Source: Halostella litorea
GTDB lineage: Archaea > Halobacteriota > Halobacteria > Halobacteriales > Natronoarchaeaceae
Reading direction: 5' to 3'
Assembly: GCF_004785955.1 (NCBI RefSeq)
Contig: NZ_ML214300.1
Span: 885,789 to 949,788 of the forward strand
DNA length: 64,000 nt
This document shows positions 1 to 8,105 of this stretch, piece by piece; the first letter of the stretch is position 1; every line of letters begins with the position of its first letter. The notes beneath the pieces were generated by a model. It ran no database searches, was not told the DNA's origin, and saw only the letters and a list, made by a program, of their open reading frames with translations. Made by a program: the position numbers and the translations under genes.

Positions 1-935
1 GACCGGCCGAGACCGCCGTCGACCAGTGTCTCGACCTCGGACCGGACGAGTCGGTCGCCGTCGTCACCGACGACAAGCGCCTGCCGATCGGCGAGTCGCT
101 GTACGAGGTCGCGAGCGAGGTCACCGACGACGCCGTGTTGCTCCGGTACCCGCCGGGCGACCAGCACGGCGAGGAGCCGCCCGCGCCGGTCGCCGCGGCG
201 ATGCGCGACGCCGACGCGTTCCTCGCGCCGACGACCAAGAGCATCAGCCACACCCGCGCCCGCGGCGACGCCTGCGAGGCCGGCGCGCGCGGCGCGACCC
301 TGCCGGGGATCACCGAGGAGGTGTTCCTGACCGGCCTCGACGCGGACTACGAGCGGATCCGCGCCGAGTGCGAGGCGATGCTGGGGAAGGTCGCCGACGC
401 CGACGAGGTGCGGGTCACCACGGAACTGGGCACCGACTTCACGGTCTACCCGGGCGAGCGCGAGTGGCGCGACGACCACGGACTGATCCGGGAGCCGGGG
501 TCGTTCTCGAACCTGCCCGCCGGCGAGGTGTTCGTCAGCCCCGAGACGGCCGAGGGGAGGTACGTCGTCGACGGGACGATGATGCCCCACGGCCTGCTCG
601 ACGACGGCGAGACGCTGACGTTCGACGTCGAGGACGGGCAGGTCACGTCGATCAGCGACGACGAGATCCGCGAGCAGGTCGAGACGGCCGCCGGGGAAGT
701 CGGCGACGCGGCGTACAACCTCGCGGAACTGGGCATCGGGACGAACGTCGCCGTCACCGAACTCGTCGGCTCCGTCCTGCTGGACGAGAAGGCGGCCGGC
801 ACCGTCCACGTCGCGCTCGGCGACGACGCCGGCATCGGCGGCGACACGGACGCGCCGATCCACCTGGACGGGATCATCCGCGACCCGACGGTGTACGTCG
901 ACGGCGAGCGGATCGAACTCCCCGACGGCGTCTGA
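1..935 (+). CDS. M29-like leucyl aminopeptidase, C-terminal part
   Basis: The gene runs off the left edge; the reading frame is open from base 3, so the N-terminus is missing. The visible part resembles metal-dependent M29 (AmpS/PepT-like) aminopeptidases, which remove N-terminal residues from peptides in the cytoplasm. Seen: the segment NLPAGEVFVSPE with its family Glu, the YNLAELGIGTN stretch, an EKAAGTVHVALG segment and the terminal IHLDGIIRDPTVYVDG segment, all of which carry metal-site residues in this family. The stop at 933-935 lies 36 bp before the next gene. The family call is good; substrate preference cannot be read. Confidence 0.82.
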   Translation, partial: PAETAVDQCLDLGPDESVAVVTDDKRLPIGESLYEVASEVTDDAVLLRYPPGDQHGEEPPAPVAAAMRDADAFLAPTTKSISHTRARGDACEAGARGATLPGITEEVFLTGLDADYERIRAECEAMLGKVADADEVRVTTELGTDFTVYPGEREWRDDHGLIREPGSFSNLPAGEVFVSPETAEGRYVVDGTMMPHGLLDDGETLTFDVEDGQVTSISDDEIREQVETAAGEVGDAAYNLAELGIGTNVAVTELVGSVLLDEKAAGTVHVALGDDAGIGGDTDAPIHLDGIIRDPTVYVDGERIELPDGV

Positions 936-971
936 CCGCGGCCTTTTCCTCGCCCGGCCCGTAGCGGGGGC

Positions 972-2120
972 ATGACCGACCGACGCACAGCCGCGCTCCC
1001 GCTCGCCGCGACCGCGGTCCTCCTGCTCGCCACCGGCCGGGCGCGTGCGCACGTCCGCTACGTCACCGAGGGGTCTGGCGACCCGGTCGACGCCGTCCGG
1101 TTCGTCGTACAGGTGCTCTCGACGCCGCTACACGCGGGGCTGTTTCTCGGCGGCGGCGCACTCGTCGCCGCGGCGGCGGCCGGCTACCTCCGCGTCCGCC
1201 CGGCGGCGTACGACCTGGCGGTCCTCCGCCGGACGCTCCACGAATACGTCGACCTCGTGCCGTGGATGCTCCGCCTGAGCGTCGGCCTCCCGCTGGTCGG
1301 CGCGGGCTTCGCGGGGTACTTCTTCAGCCCGGCGGTGCCCGCGACGACGCGGCTGTTCCAGGTGGTCGTCGGGTTCCTCCTGCTGTTCGGCCTCGCGACG
1401 CGGTTCGTCGCCGCGGTGGCGCTGGCGGCGTACCTCGCCCGCCTCGCCGTCGAGCCCCAGCTGTTGCTCGCGACCGAGTACGTCGGCGCGCTGCTCGGTA
1501 TCGTCCTCGTCGGGAGCGGCCGGCCCAGCGCGGACCAGATGTTCAAGGAGGTGGCCGAGGACGGCCGGACGATCTACTCCACGGTCGACCCGTTCCGCGG
1601 CCTCTCGAAGCGGGTCGACGCCGCCGTCTCGCCGTACGAGGACTACGCGGCGACGGCGGTCCGGGTGGCGCTGGGCGTCAACTTCGTCTACCTCGGCTTC
1701 GTCGAGAAGCTGCTGAACCCCGGCCGCGCCCTGCAGGTGGTCGCGAAGTACGACCTGACCGCGGTCGTCCCCGTCGAGCCCGGCCTCTGGGTCGTCGGGG
1801 CCGGCCTCGCGGAGATGACCCTCGGCGTCTTCCTGATTGCGGGGCTCTTTACCCGCGCCGGCGCGGCGGTCGCGTTCGTCCTGTTCACGACGACGCTGTT
1901 CGGCCTGCCGGACGACCCCGTGATCGCCCACATCTCGCTGTTCGGCCTCGCCTCGATGCTGTTCATCACGGGCAGCGGGCCGCTGGCGCTGGACAACTGG
2001 CTCAGCGGACGCACTGCGACCGTCGACACGTCGACGGCCGGCACCGAGGACCGGCCGGGCGGGGGCCCCGCCGCGTCGCCGGACGGAGGACCCGAACCCG
2101 GCGATTCCGGGGCGGACTGA
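972..2120 (+). CDS. DoxX-family integral membrane protein
   Basis: A 382-residue membrane protein starting with a hydrophobic signal-like or first membrane segment (residues about 7-25), followed by about eight further hydrophobic helices. The C-terminal half (GVNFVYLGFVEKLLNPG, then several helices) matches the DoxX/DoxD-like fold; the family is linked to quinone-associated redox and thiol stress, but no activity can be inferred here. The last 45 residues after the final helix are hydrophilic, rich in Gly, Pro and Asp, and probably cytoplasmic. It follows the aminopeptidase by 36 bp and precedes the zinc-finger gene by 48 bp, so co-transcription is possible. Confidence 0.75.
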   Translation: MTDRRTAALPLAATAVLLLATGRARAHVRYVTEGSGDPVDAVRFVVQVLSTPLHAGLFLGGGALVAAAAAGYLRVRPAAYDLAVLRRTLHEYVDLVPWMLRLSVGLPLVGAGFAGYFFSPAVPATTRLFQVVVGFLLLFGLATRFVAAVALAAYLARLAVEPQLLLATEYVGALLGIVLVGSGRPSADQMFKEVAEDGRTIYSTVDPFRGLSKRVDAAVSPYEDYAATAVRVALGVNFVYLGFVEKLLNPGRALQVVAKYDLTAVVPVEPGLWVVGAGLAEMTLGVFLIAGLFTRAGAAVAFVLFTTTLFGLPDDPVIAHISLFGLASMLFITGSGPLALDNWLSGRTATVDTSTAGTEDRPGGGPAASPDGGPEPGDSGAD

Positions 2121-2168
2121 CGCCGTCGACTCCGATCCCTTTTACGCTCACGGGGAGTACGACCCCCC

Positions 2169-2825
2169 ATGACTGACGTTTCCGAGCGGGTCCCGGCGAC
2201 GTGCCCGTCCTGCTCGCCCGACATCGAGACCGTCCACGAGGTGCTCAAACCCGGCGGACAGGTCACGGTCCGCTGCACGGAGTGCGACCACGTTCACAAG
2301 ACGACCATCGAGGAGCCGGAGGAGGTGACGCGCGACGTCGTCGTCTCGCAGGACGGCGAGTCCTTCACCGCGACCGTCGACGCCCCGCCCGAGGAGACCG
2401 TCGCGGTCGGCGAGGAGTTCGTCCTCGACACCGAGGAGGCGATCATGACGGTGCGGATCACCAGCCTGGAACTCGATGGGCAGCGCCGCGCCGACGAGGC
2501 CGCGATCGAGGACGTCGAGACGTTCTGGACCCGTGCGGTCGACAACGTGAGCGTCGACGCCACGATCCACCCGAAGGAGGGGACCGGGAACCGCGAGGAC
2601 ACCCGGAGCGTCGAGCTGTTCGTCCCCGGCGACTACGAGTTCGTCGTCGGCGCGGTCGAGGAACACGGCGACGAGGAGTTCGACGTCGAGGGGATCGTCG
2701 TCACGGACGACGCCGAGGGGTACGAGTTCGACAAGCTCGACTACGACGGGGACACGGCCATCGCGAAGGACATCAAGCGGCTGTACGGCCGCGACCGGAC
2801 CACGAGCGCCTGGTCGGCCTGGTGA
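2169..2825 (+). CDS. HVO_0476-family zinc-finger protein
   Basis: A 218-residue soluble acidic protein. The N-terminus carries a treble-clef-like zinc site, CPSC near residues 12-15 and CTEC near residues 38-41. An extended beta-rich region follows (EEVTRDVVVSQDGESF onward), containing a segment on 'ITSLELDGQRR' typical of the haloarchaeal HVO_0476 family. Function is unknown; a nucleic-acid or translation role is only a guess. It is separated by only 2 bp from the isoaspartyl methyltransferase downstream, which indicates a shared transcript and probably translational coupling. The ATG at 2169 has TTTTACG, a weak TATA-like sequence, about 28 bp upstream. Confidence 0.72.
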   Translation: MTDVSERVPATCPSCSPDIETVHEVLKPGGQVTVRCTECDHVHKTTIEEPEEVTRDVVVSQDGESFTATVDAPPEETVAVGEEFVLDTEEAIMTVRITSLELDGQRRADEAAIEDVETFWTRAVDNVSVDATIHPKEGTGNREDTRSVELFVPGDYEFVVGAVEEHGDEEFDVEGIVVTDDAEGYEFDKLDYDGDTAIAKDIKRLYGRDRTTSAWSAW

Positions 2826-2827
2826 CG

Positions 2828-3469
2828 ATGTTCGGGGGTGGGACCGACTACGAGGGGCGCCGGAACAAGCTCGTCGACCGGCTCGAACGACGTGTCGACG
2901 ACGAGCCGACGCTCGCGGCGATGCGGGCGGTGCCGCGCCACGAGTTCGTCCCGGAGCGCCGCCGGGACCGCGCCTACGAGGACCACCCGCTGCCGATCGC
3001 CGACGACCAGACGATCAGCGCGCCGCACATGGTCGCCATCATGACCGACCTGCTCGACCTCGCGCCCGGCGACGAGGTGCTGGAGGTCGGGACCGGCTGT
3101 GGCTACCACGCTGCCGTCACCGCCGAGGTGGTCGGCCCGGAGAACGTGTACAGCGTCGAGTACGGCGCTGAGCTCGCCGAAGGAGCGCGCGCGACGCTCG
3201 CGGATCTCGGGTACGGCGACGTCTCCGTCCGCCACGGCGACGGGCGCGAGGGCTGGGCCGAACACGCGCCGTACGACGCCGCGTACTTCACCTGCGCCGT
3301 CCCGTCGGTACCCGACGCCGTGGTCGAGCAGGTCCGGGACGGCGGCCGGGTCCTCGCGCCGGTCGGCACCCGCCGGCAGACGCTCCAGTTGCTCCGGAAG
3401 ACCGCGGACGGCGTGGAGCGCGAGGACCACGGCGGCGTCCGGTTCGTCACGCTCCGCGGCGACGACTGA
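2828..3469 (+). CDS. pcm: Protein-L-isoaspartate O-methyltransferase (canonical copy)
   Basis: A 213-residue cytoplasmic repair enzyme that methylates L-isoaspartyl residues in aged proteins using S-adenosylmethionine. Seen: the PIMT signature DDQTISAPHMVA (residues 59-70), and SAM motif I VLEVGTGCGYHAA (residues 84-96). The C-terminal beta region with APVGTRRQTLQLL is also typical. The ATG at 2828 lies 2 bp after the upstream stop and gives the standard family N-terminus. It heads a run with a second methyltransferase and a divergent PIMT paralogue (4457-5188). Adjacent PIMT paralogues occur in other haloarchaea. Confidence 0.92.
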   Translation: MFGGGTDYEGRRNKLVDRLERRVDDEPTLAAMRAVPRHEFVPERRRDRAYEDHPLPIADDQTISAPHMVAIMTDLLDLAPGDEVLEVGTGCGYHAAVTAEVVGPENVYSVEYGAELAEGARATLADLGYGDVSVRHGDGREGWAEHAPYDAAYFTCAVPSVPDAVVEQVRDGGRVLAPVGTRRQTLQLLRKTADGVEREDHGGVRFVTLRGDD

Positions 3470-3502
3470 CCGTTTTTGTCGCTCGGCCCCCAAGCCCGCC
3501 GC

Positions 3503-4435
3503 ATGCCGACACGAGACCGCGACGGACCGCCGGTGGAGACGGTCGCGCTGCTGTGGGCCGCCCGCGAGACCGGCGTGCTCGACGCGCTGCTGACCAGCGC
3601 CGACACGCCCGCCGACGTCGCCGACGAGACCGGCGTCACCGAGCGCGCGGCCCGGGTCGCCGTCGAGATGCTCGCCGCGGAGGGCTTCTTCGAGCGCGTC
3701 GGCGACGCCTACGAGCCGACGAACCGCGCGCTCGGCCTGCTCGCCAAGCGCGACGTGCGCTCGATCGGACGGCTCCCCCGGGAGATCGACCTGTTCGACG
3801 CGCTGGCCGCGCTCCCCGAAACCATGCGGACGGGCGACCCGCCGGCGCGGGCCGCCGACTGGACGCGGAACCGCCTCGGGGCCGTCGCCGCCACCGACGA
3901 GGCCGTCGTCCGCGCCTGCGTCACCGCCGCGGTTCGCGAGCGCCCGGACGCCGACCGCGTGCTGGACGTCGGCGGCGCCCCGGGCACGTACGCCGCCGAG
4001 TTCGCCACCCGCGGCTACGACGCCGCGCTCGCCGACCGGCCCGACGCGATCGAAGTCACCCGGCCGTTCCTGGCGACCGAGCCCGTGGAACTGGTCGAGT
4101 ACGAGTTCGGCGACGAACTCCCCGAGGCGGACCTCGCCTTCCTCCCGGCGCTCGCGACGCGGCTGGCCCCGGCCACCTACCGCGACTGCCTCGCCAGCGT
4201 ACACGACGCGCTCGCGCCCGACGGGGTCGTCGCCGCGGTCGACCGCCTCGCGGGGCGGTCGGCCGGCGCGACGGGCGCGGCGGTCGAGGCGCTGGCGACC
4301 GGCGGCGGCGGTACGTACGACGCCGACGACTACCGCACGTGGCTCGCCGACGCCGGCTTCGCGGGCGTCGGGGTTCGCGACGTGCCCGGTACCGACCGAC
4401 AGGTGGTAACCGGGACCAAGCGCGCGATTGATTAG
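3503..4435 (+). CDS. SAM-dependent methyltransferase with N-terminal winged helix
   Basis: A 310-residue protein built like small-molecule O-methyltransferases of the dimerising plant/actinobacterial type. Residues about 10-75 form a winged-helix dimerisation region (TPADVADETGVTERAARVAVEML, then a wing). The Rossmann domain has SAM motif I VLDVGGAPGTYAAEF near residue 153. The substrate is unknown. An upstream in-frame TTG at 3476 is ignored because the ATG at 3503 starts the conserved helix cleanly. It sits between two isoaspartyl methyltransferase genes in one orientation (33 bp and 21 bp spacers), suggesting a methyltransferase operon without showing a shared pathway. Confidence 0.78.
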   Translation: MPTRDRDGPPVETVALLWAARETGVLDALLTSADTPADVADETGVTERAARVAVEMLAAEGFFERVGDAYEPTNRALGLLAKRDVRSIGRLPREIDLFDALAALPETMRTGDPPARAADWTRNRLGAVAATDEAVVRACVTAAVRERPDADRVLDVGGAPGTYAAEFATRGYDAALADRPDAIEVTRPFLATEPVELVEYEFGDELPEADLAFLPALATRLAPATYRDCLASVHDALAPDGVVAAVDRLAGRSAGATGAAVEALATGGGGTYDADDYRTWLADAGFAGVGVRDVPGTDRQVVTGTKRAID

Positions 4436-4456
4436 CGTCGAGCCGGTACCTCGACT

Positions 4457-5188
4457 ATGGAACCCGTCGTACTGCGCGACGACATGGTCGACAGCCTCGA
4501 ACACGAGGCCAAGGGGGTCGTCCGGAGCGACCGCCTCAGCGTCGCCATGCGCGCGGTCCCCCGCCACGAGTTCGTCGGCGACGTACGCGGGGCGTACGCC
4601 GACACCGCCCACGAGCGGCTGGGGACGCGCGTCCTCGCACCGAGCACCGCCGCCCGCCTGCTGGAGGCGCTCGACGCCGAGCCGGGGGACTCCGTCCTCG
4701 TCGTCGGCGCCGGCGTCGGCTACACCGCCGCCGTACTGGCCGAGATCGTCGGCGAAGCCAACGTCCACGCGGTCGACATCACCCGCCGGGTCGTACTGGA
4801 GGCCCGCGGGAACCTCGCCGACGCCGGCTACGGCGGCGTGCTCGTCGACCGCCGCGACGGCGCGGACGGCCTGCCCGAGTACGCGCCGTTCGACCGGATC
4901 CTGCTGGAGGCCGCGGCGGTCAGCCCGCCCGACGCACTGGTCGACCAACTCGCCGACAGCGGGCGGCTCGTGATGCCCGTCGGATCGAACCAGCAGACGC
5001 TGACCGCCGTCGAAGGCGGCGATGAGACGGCGCTCGGGTCCGTCGCGTTCGCCCCGCTGCTGGTCGAGGGCGAGCAGGCGGGCGCTATCGAGCGCAACCG
5101 GACCGCCCGCGAGGACCGCGAGTTCGCCGAGCGCGAGGCCGAATCCCGCCGCGGCTGGGAGCGGGACTGGATCGACTGGGACGGGTGA
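4457..5188 (+). CDS. Divergent protein-L-isoaspartate methyltransferase paralogue
   Basis: A 243-residue PIMT-like protein. It shares the MRAVPRHEFV segment (residues 31-40) and C-terminal MPVGSNQQTLTAV with the canonical copy at 2828-3469. Two key places differ. The QTISxP substrate/active-site signature is replaced by GTRVLAPST (residues 56-64). SAM motif I reads VLVVGAGVGYTAA, lacking the acidic residue of VLEVGTG. It may bind SAM weakly, act on another substrate, or be a non-catalytic partner. The C-terminal 30 residues are a charged helix. The stop is 12 bp from the convergent gene at 5201-5647. Confidence 0.8.
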   Translation: MEPVVLRDDMVDSLEHEAKGVVRSDRLSVAMRAVPRHEFVGDVRGAYADTAHERLGTRVLAPSTAARLLEALDAEPGDSVLVVGAGVGYTAAVLAEIVGEANVHAVDITRRVVLEARGNLADAGYGGVLVDRRDGADGLPEYAPFDRILLEAAAVSPPDALVDQLADSGRLVMPVGSNQQTLTAVEGGDETALGSVAFAPLLVEGEQAGAIERNRTAREDREFAEREAESRRGWERDWIDWDG

Positions 5189-5200
5189 CGGCCGCCGCGC

Positions 5201-5647
5201 TCACTCCTCGACCACCAGTATCGCCGTGTTCGCCCGCCGGTCGACGTACTCGTCGCCGGACGGCGGCTTGATGTCGACCTCCAGTTCGCCCTCGTCCTGA
5301 TTCGGGCCGAGCGACGGTTCGACCGTCACCGTCGCCGAGCCGTCGTCCTCCGTCGTCGCCGTCTTCGTCCCCTCGAGGTCCGCCGTGTCACCGCGCACCA
5401 CCACCGTCGCGTCCGCCACGGGGTCGCCGTCCTCGTCGACGACCAGCACCTCGACGTCCTGGTCGCCGGGCGTCACGACGTCCGGCGACGGCTCGGCGTC
5501 GAGTTCGCTCACCGCGATCCCCCCGACGCCGGACAGCATGTTCATCATGACCCCGAGGCTGGCGACGCCGACGACCAGCGCGATGACGAGCCGGATCGGC
5601 AGTCCCTCGATGGCGCGTTCGTCGGCCGCGAATCGGTTCGTTCGCAT
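5201..5647 (-). CDS. Pilin-like exported protein with Ig-like domain (DUF7382-type)
   Basis: A 148-residue protein whose N-terminus, ERAIEGLPIRLVIALVVG, is the class III (type IV pilin-like) signal layout seen in many haloarchaeal secreted proteins: charged residues, a short loop, then a hydrophobic helix (residues about 18-45). The rest (residues 55-148) is an acidic beta domain resembling carboxypeptidase-regulatory/Ig-like repeats (DVEVLVVDEDGDPVADATVVV). It is probably exported and either anchored or assembled into a pseudopilus. I recall this as DUF7382-like but cannot verify that. It diverges from the ATPase gene at 5723 across a 75-bp spacer; the ATG at 5647 is the only start that includes the signal. 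Confidence 0.7.
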   Translation of the reverse strand: MRTNRFAADERAIEGLPIRLVIALVVGVASLGVMMNMLSGVGGIAVSELDAEPSPDVVTPGDQDVEVLVVDEDGDPVADATVVVRGDTADLEGTKTATTEDDGSATVTVEPSLGPNQDEGELEVDIKPPSGDEYVDRRANTAILVVEE

Positions 5648-5722
5648 GGCCCGCCCTGGTCCCGGTTTCGGATATAAACCCTCGTCCACGGGTTCAAGGG
5701 GGAAGCCGCGGCAACCCCCGCC

Positions 5723-6778
5723 GTGACCGACGTCATCGGCCGCTCGGCGGACGCAGGACCGACGGCGAACTTGGGGTCGTTTCGCGCCCGCGACGGGAGC
5801 CTCGGCGCGCCCTGCCGACTCGACGTGGACGGCCCGCACGCCGCGCTCGTCGTCGGCAAGCGCGGCTACGGCAAGTCCTACACGCTCGGCGTGCTCGCCG
5901 AGGAACTGGCCCGTACGCGGGGCGTCGCGCCCGTCGTCGTCGACCCGATGGGCGTGTTCGGCGGCCTCGCCGACGGCGCGGGCGACGTGGCCGCGGCCGT
6001 CGAGCCGACGCCTGCGGTCGCCGCCGACGCGGTCCCGCCACGGGCGTGGTGCGACATGCTGGACCTGAAGCCCTCGTCGGGACCGGGCGCGCTCGTCTGG
6101 CGGGCGGCCGCCGACGCCGGGACGCTCGCGGCGATGCGGCGTCGCGTCCGGGACGCCGACGCGCCGGACGCCCACCGCCGCGCGGCGCTGAACCACCTCG
6201 ACCTTGCCGACTCGTGGGACGTCTTTCACCCCGACGGCCTGACCGCCGCCGACGTCGCGACGGCCGGGGCGACCGTGCTGGACGTCTCCGGCCGCGACGC
6301 CGCGGCGATGAACGCCGTCGTCCGGGCCGTCGCGGCGGGGCTGTACGACGCGCGAGTGGCGGACGCCGTCGACCGCCTGCCGTGGCTCCTTGTCGACGAG
6401 GCCCACGCCTTCTTCGACGGCGTCGCGGCGCCGGCGCTCCGCCGACTGCTGACGCGGGGCCGACAGCCCGGCGTCAGCCTCGTCGCGGCGACGCAACGCC
6501 CCAGCGCGCTGCCCGACGTGGCCGTCTCGCAGGCCGACCTCGTGCTCGCCCATCGGCTCACCTCCCGTGCCGACCGCGACGCCCTCGAAGCGGCGCGGCC
6601 GTCGTACATGGGCGCGTCGTTCGGCGAGCGCACGCCGACCGACCCCGGCGAGGTGACGCTGGTCGACGACGCGACCGAGGCGGTCCACGCGGTGCGGGTC
6701 CGGGAGCGCGACACGTCCCACGGCGGTGCAAGCCCGCGGGCGAGTGCCGTCGCTGAGACAAGGTCGTCGGGTCACTAA
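5723..6778 (+). CDS. HerA/DUF87-type P-loop ATPase
   Basis: A 351-residue ATPase of the HerA/FtsK superfamily. Walker A is GKRGYGKS (residues 45-52) and Walker B is LLVDEAHAFF with D225/E226. The sensor-like RGRQPGVSLVAATQRPS stretch and the SQADLVLAHRLTSRADRDAL segment are typical of haloarchaeal DUF87 proteins. HerA homologues pump or remodel DNA with the NurA nuclease, but no nurA gene is adjacent. The N-terminal HAS-barrel is short. It starts at GTG 5723. The last 25 residues are low complexity. A role in conjugation/DNA translocation or in pilus biology with the divergent neighbour is inference. Confidence 0.78.
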   Translation: MTDVIGRSADAGPTANLGSFRARDGSLGAPCRLDVDGPHAALVVGKRGYGKSYTLGVLAEELARTRGVAPVVVDPMGVFGGLADGAGDVAAAVEPTPAVAADAVPPRAWCDMLDLKPSSGPGALVWRAAADAGTLAAMRRRVRDADAPDAHRRAALNHLDLADSWDVFHPDGLTAADVATAGATVLDVSGRDAAAMNAVVRAVAAGLYDARVADAVDRLPWLLVDEAHAFFDGVAAPALRRLLTRGRQPGVSLVAATQRPSALPDVAVSQADLVLAHRLTSRADRDALEAARPSYMGASFGERTPTDPGEVTLVDDATEAVHAVRVRERDTSHGGASPRASAVAETRSSGH

Positions 6779-6830
6779 CGCGCTACGCCGCCGGCCGGAC
6801 GCACCGCTGGGAAACGAGTTCCGAAGAAGC

Positions 6831-6902
6831 GCCCGAGGCGGGATTTGAACCCGCGTCACGACCGTGACAGGGTCGTATGATGGGCCACTACACCACCCGG
6901 GC
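6831..6902 (-). tRNA. tRNA-Asp (GTC), copy 1
   Basis: 72-nt cloverleaf on the minus strand. The acceptor GCCCGGG pairs with CTCGGGC (one G-T), the anticodon loop is CTGTCAC giving anticodon GTC, and the T-arm GCGGG TTCAAAT CCCGC is standard. No CCA is encoded. A TATA-like TTAATAAG lies at about 6933-6940 on the coding strand's upstream side. The sequence is identical to the copy at 7508-7579. Confidence 0.96.
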
Positions 6903-6930
6903 TTTCGAACGCAACTTCACCTTGCTGCGG

Positions 6931-6942
6931 GTCTTATTAAGG
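6931..6942 (-). promoter_or_regulatory. TATA box for tRNA-Asp copy 1
   Basis: On the minus strand this reads CCTTAATAAGAC, a good archaeal TATA element in GC-rich surroundings, about 30-35 bp upstream of the tRNA 5' end at 6902. It indicates that this tRNA copy has its own promoter rather than reading through from the endonuclease gene. Confidence 0.6.
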
Positions 6943-7015
6943 GGTGTCGATCTCGACTGCACGTGGTGGGCGTTGGCGTGAAACAACGGCGACCGCTACG
7001 GTCGGCTCATCCGGG

Positions 7016-7435
7016 TCAGCCGAACCGGTCCGACAGCGCGTAGTCGGCCGCCCAGTTGATCGCGGACGCCGGCGCGTTCGGATGGGGGTCTTCGACGCGC
7101 AACCGCATCTCGCCGGTCCCGGTGTCGCCGATCGGCACCCAGTACGCCGCCGCCGTGTCGGGGGAGTAGACGGCGTATGCGTCGACCTCTCCCTCCGTGT
7201 AATCCCTGTCTACGCGTTCGCCCCCGTCCACCGTAGACGTATAGAGGTTGAACCGAACCGTCCCATTCACCCAGTTTCCGGTTTTGCACTGTACCCTGTA
7301 CAGTTCGCCGCGTTCGTCGACGATGAGGTCGTACCGGTCGCTGTCCCCGAAGGGCACCGAGACGGAGACGCCGCTGCTCAGGAGTCGCTGTAAGAGGACC
7401 GCCTCCGTTTCGTCGCCCCGACGTGACGGATTCAT
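7016..7435 (-). CDS. PD-(D/E)XK endonuclease-like protein between twin tRNA-Asp genes
   Basis: A 139-residue protein of the small PD-(D/E)XK nuclease group often annotated as group I intron-associated or resolvase-like endonuclease. Catalytic pattern seen: E11 in the first helix, D36 in YDLIVD, then Q49-C-K51 in YRVQCKTG, the (E/Q)xK half of the site. The C-terminal part (VDAYAVYSPDTAAAYWVPI) fits the family core. No intron is visible in either flanking tRNA. The gene is transcribed in the same direction as both tRNA-Asp copies. It could be a mobile-DNA or repair nuclease; the target is unknown. Confidence 0.72.
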   Translation of the reverse strand: MNPSRRGDETEAVLLQRLLSSGVSVSVPFGDSDRYDLIVDERGELYRVQCKTGNWVNGTVRFNLYTSTVDGGERVDRDYTEGEVDAYAVYSPDTAAAYWVPIGDTGTGEMRLRVEDPHPNAPASAINWAADYALSDRFG

Positions 7436-7507
7436 GCGACGACGTTGCCGCGTCCCGGTACTTGAACGCCCGGACGGGGCGCTACGGCGTTCGTTCGTCG
7501 CAAAAGC

Positions 7508-7579
7508 GCCCGAGGCGGGATTTGAACCCGCGTCACGACCGTGACAGGGTCGTATGATGGGCCACTACACCACCCGGGC
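7508..7579 (-). tRNA. tRNA-Asp (GTC), copy 2
   Basis: A 72-nt minus-strand gene identical over its whole length to the copy at 6831-6902 (anticodon GTC, same arms, no encoded CCA). Sequence identity ends at the gene boundaries on both sides. An upstream TATA-like AAGTCTTAAGG lies at 7611-7620. The two copies form a 72-bp direct repeat enclosing about 605 bp. Confidence 0.96.
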
Positions 7580-7610
7580 AGAGCGCATCCTACCCTTTCC
7601 CGGTTGCAAC

Positions 7611-7621
7611 CTTAAGACTTT
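7611..7621 (-). promoter_or_regulatory. TATA box for tRNA-Asp copy 2
   Basis: Minus-strand AAGTCTTAAGG about 32-40 bp upstream of the tRNA 5' end. Together with the separate TATA of copy 1, it suggests both tRNA genes are independently expressed. Confidence 0.5.
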
Positions 7622-7806
7622 CCAAAGAAGACGGCGGCGTCCGTCCGACCGCTCCCCCGCCGTCGGCCGAATCCGTGCGAGTTCCCCACAAACGATTTAT
7701 ACCACAACGTCCTCCTTTCGGATGCCTGACCAGGAACATCGCCGCCGCAGACCGACCCGCGTTCGCCCCGGCTGCGTAGCTGTCGGTCCCGCTGCAGTTG
7801 GCAAGT

Positions 7807-7814
7807 CTTAAATC
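7807..7814 (+). promoter_or_regulatory. Promoter (TATA) of the RNA polymerase operon
   Basis: CTTAAATC in GC-rich sequence, 63 bp before the rpoH start codon, so the mRNA probably has a leader of about 35-40 nt. A second TATA-like TTTATACC lies at 7696-7703. The 297 bp between tRNA-Asp copy 2 and rpoH holds no convincing gene. Confidence 0.5.
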
Positions 7815-7876
7815 CTCCCCGTGTGTAACAGCCTGTAGTATCTCGTGACAGCAGCTTCTCCCCCGGTCAGACACAC

Positions 7877-8104
7877 ATGGTAGACGTAAGCCAACACAAC
7901 CTGGTACCCGAGCACAACGTCGTCGACGAGGACGCCGTCGACGAGGTGTTAGCAGAGTACGACATCAAACGGACGGACCTGCCCAAGATCAAACGCGCGG
8001 ACCCGGCGCTGCCCGACGAGGCCGAGGTCGGCAACGTGATCGAGATCGTCCGGGACTCCCGAACGACAGACCAAGCGGTCGTATACCGACTCGTCGTAGA
8101 ATAA
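7877..8104 (+). CDS. rpoH: DNA-directed RNA polymerase subunit H
   Basis: A 75-residue archaeal Rpo5 (equivalent to the C-terminal domain of eukaryotic Rpb5), part of the lower jaw of RNA polymerase. The family pattern is clear: N-LVPEHNVV, then [17 protein letters not shown], and the ending [14 protein letters not shown]. Length is normal. It is the first gene of the conserved archaeal rpoH-rpoB''-rpoB'-rpoA'-rpoA'' operon; the next start is 1 bp after its stop. Confidence 0.97.
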   Translation: MVDVSQHNLVPEHNVVDEDAVDEVLAEYDIKRTDLPKIKRADPALPDEAEVGNVIEIVRDSRTTDQAVVYRLVVE

Positions 8105-8105
8105 C

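Noticed and set aside
2741-4948. 735-codon minus-strand open frame opposite the methyltransferase genes
   Set aside because: High-GC DNA lacks stop codons on the opposite strand. The translation is repetitive Arg/Gly/Val sequence with no motifs, while the plus strand has three recognisable enzymes.
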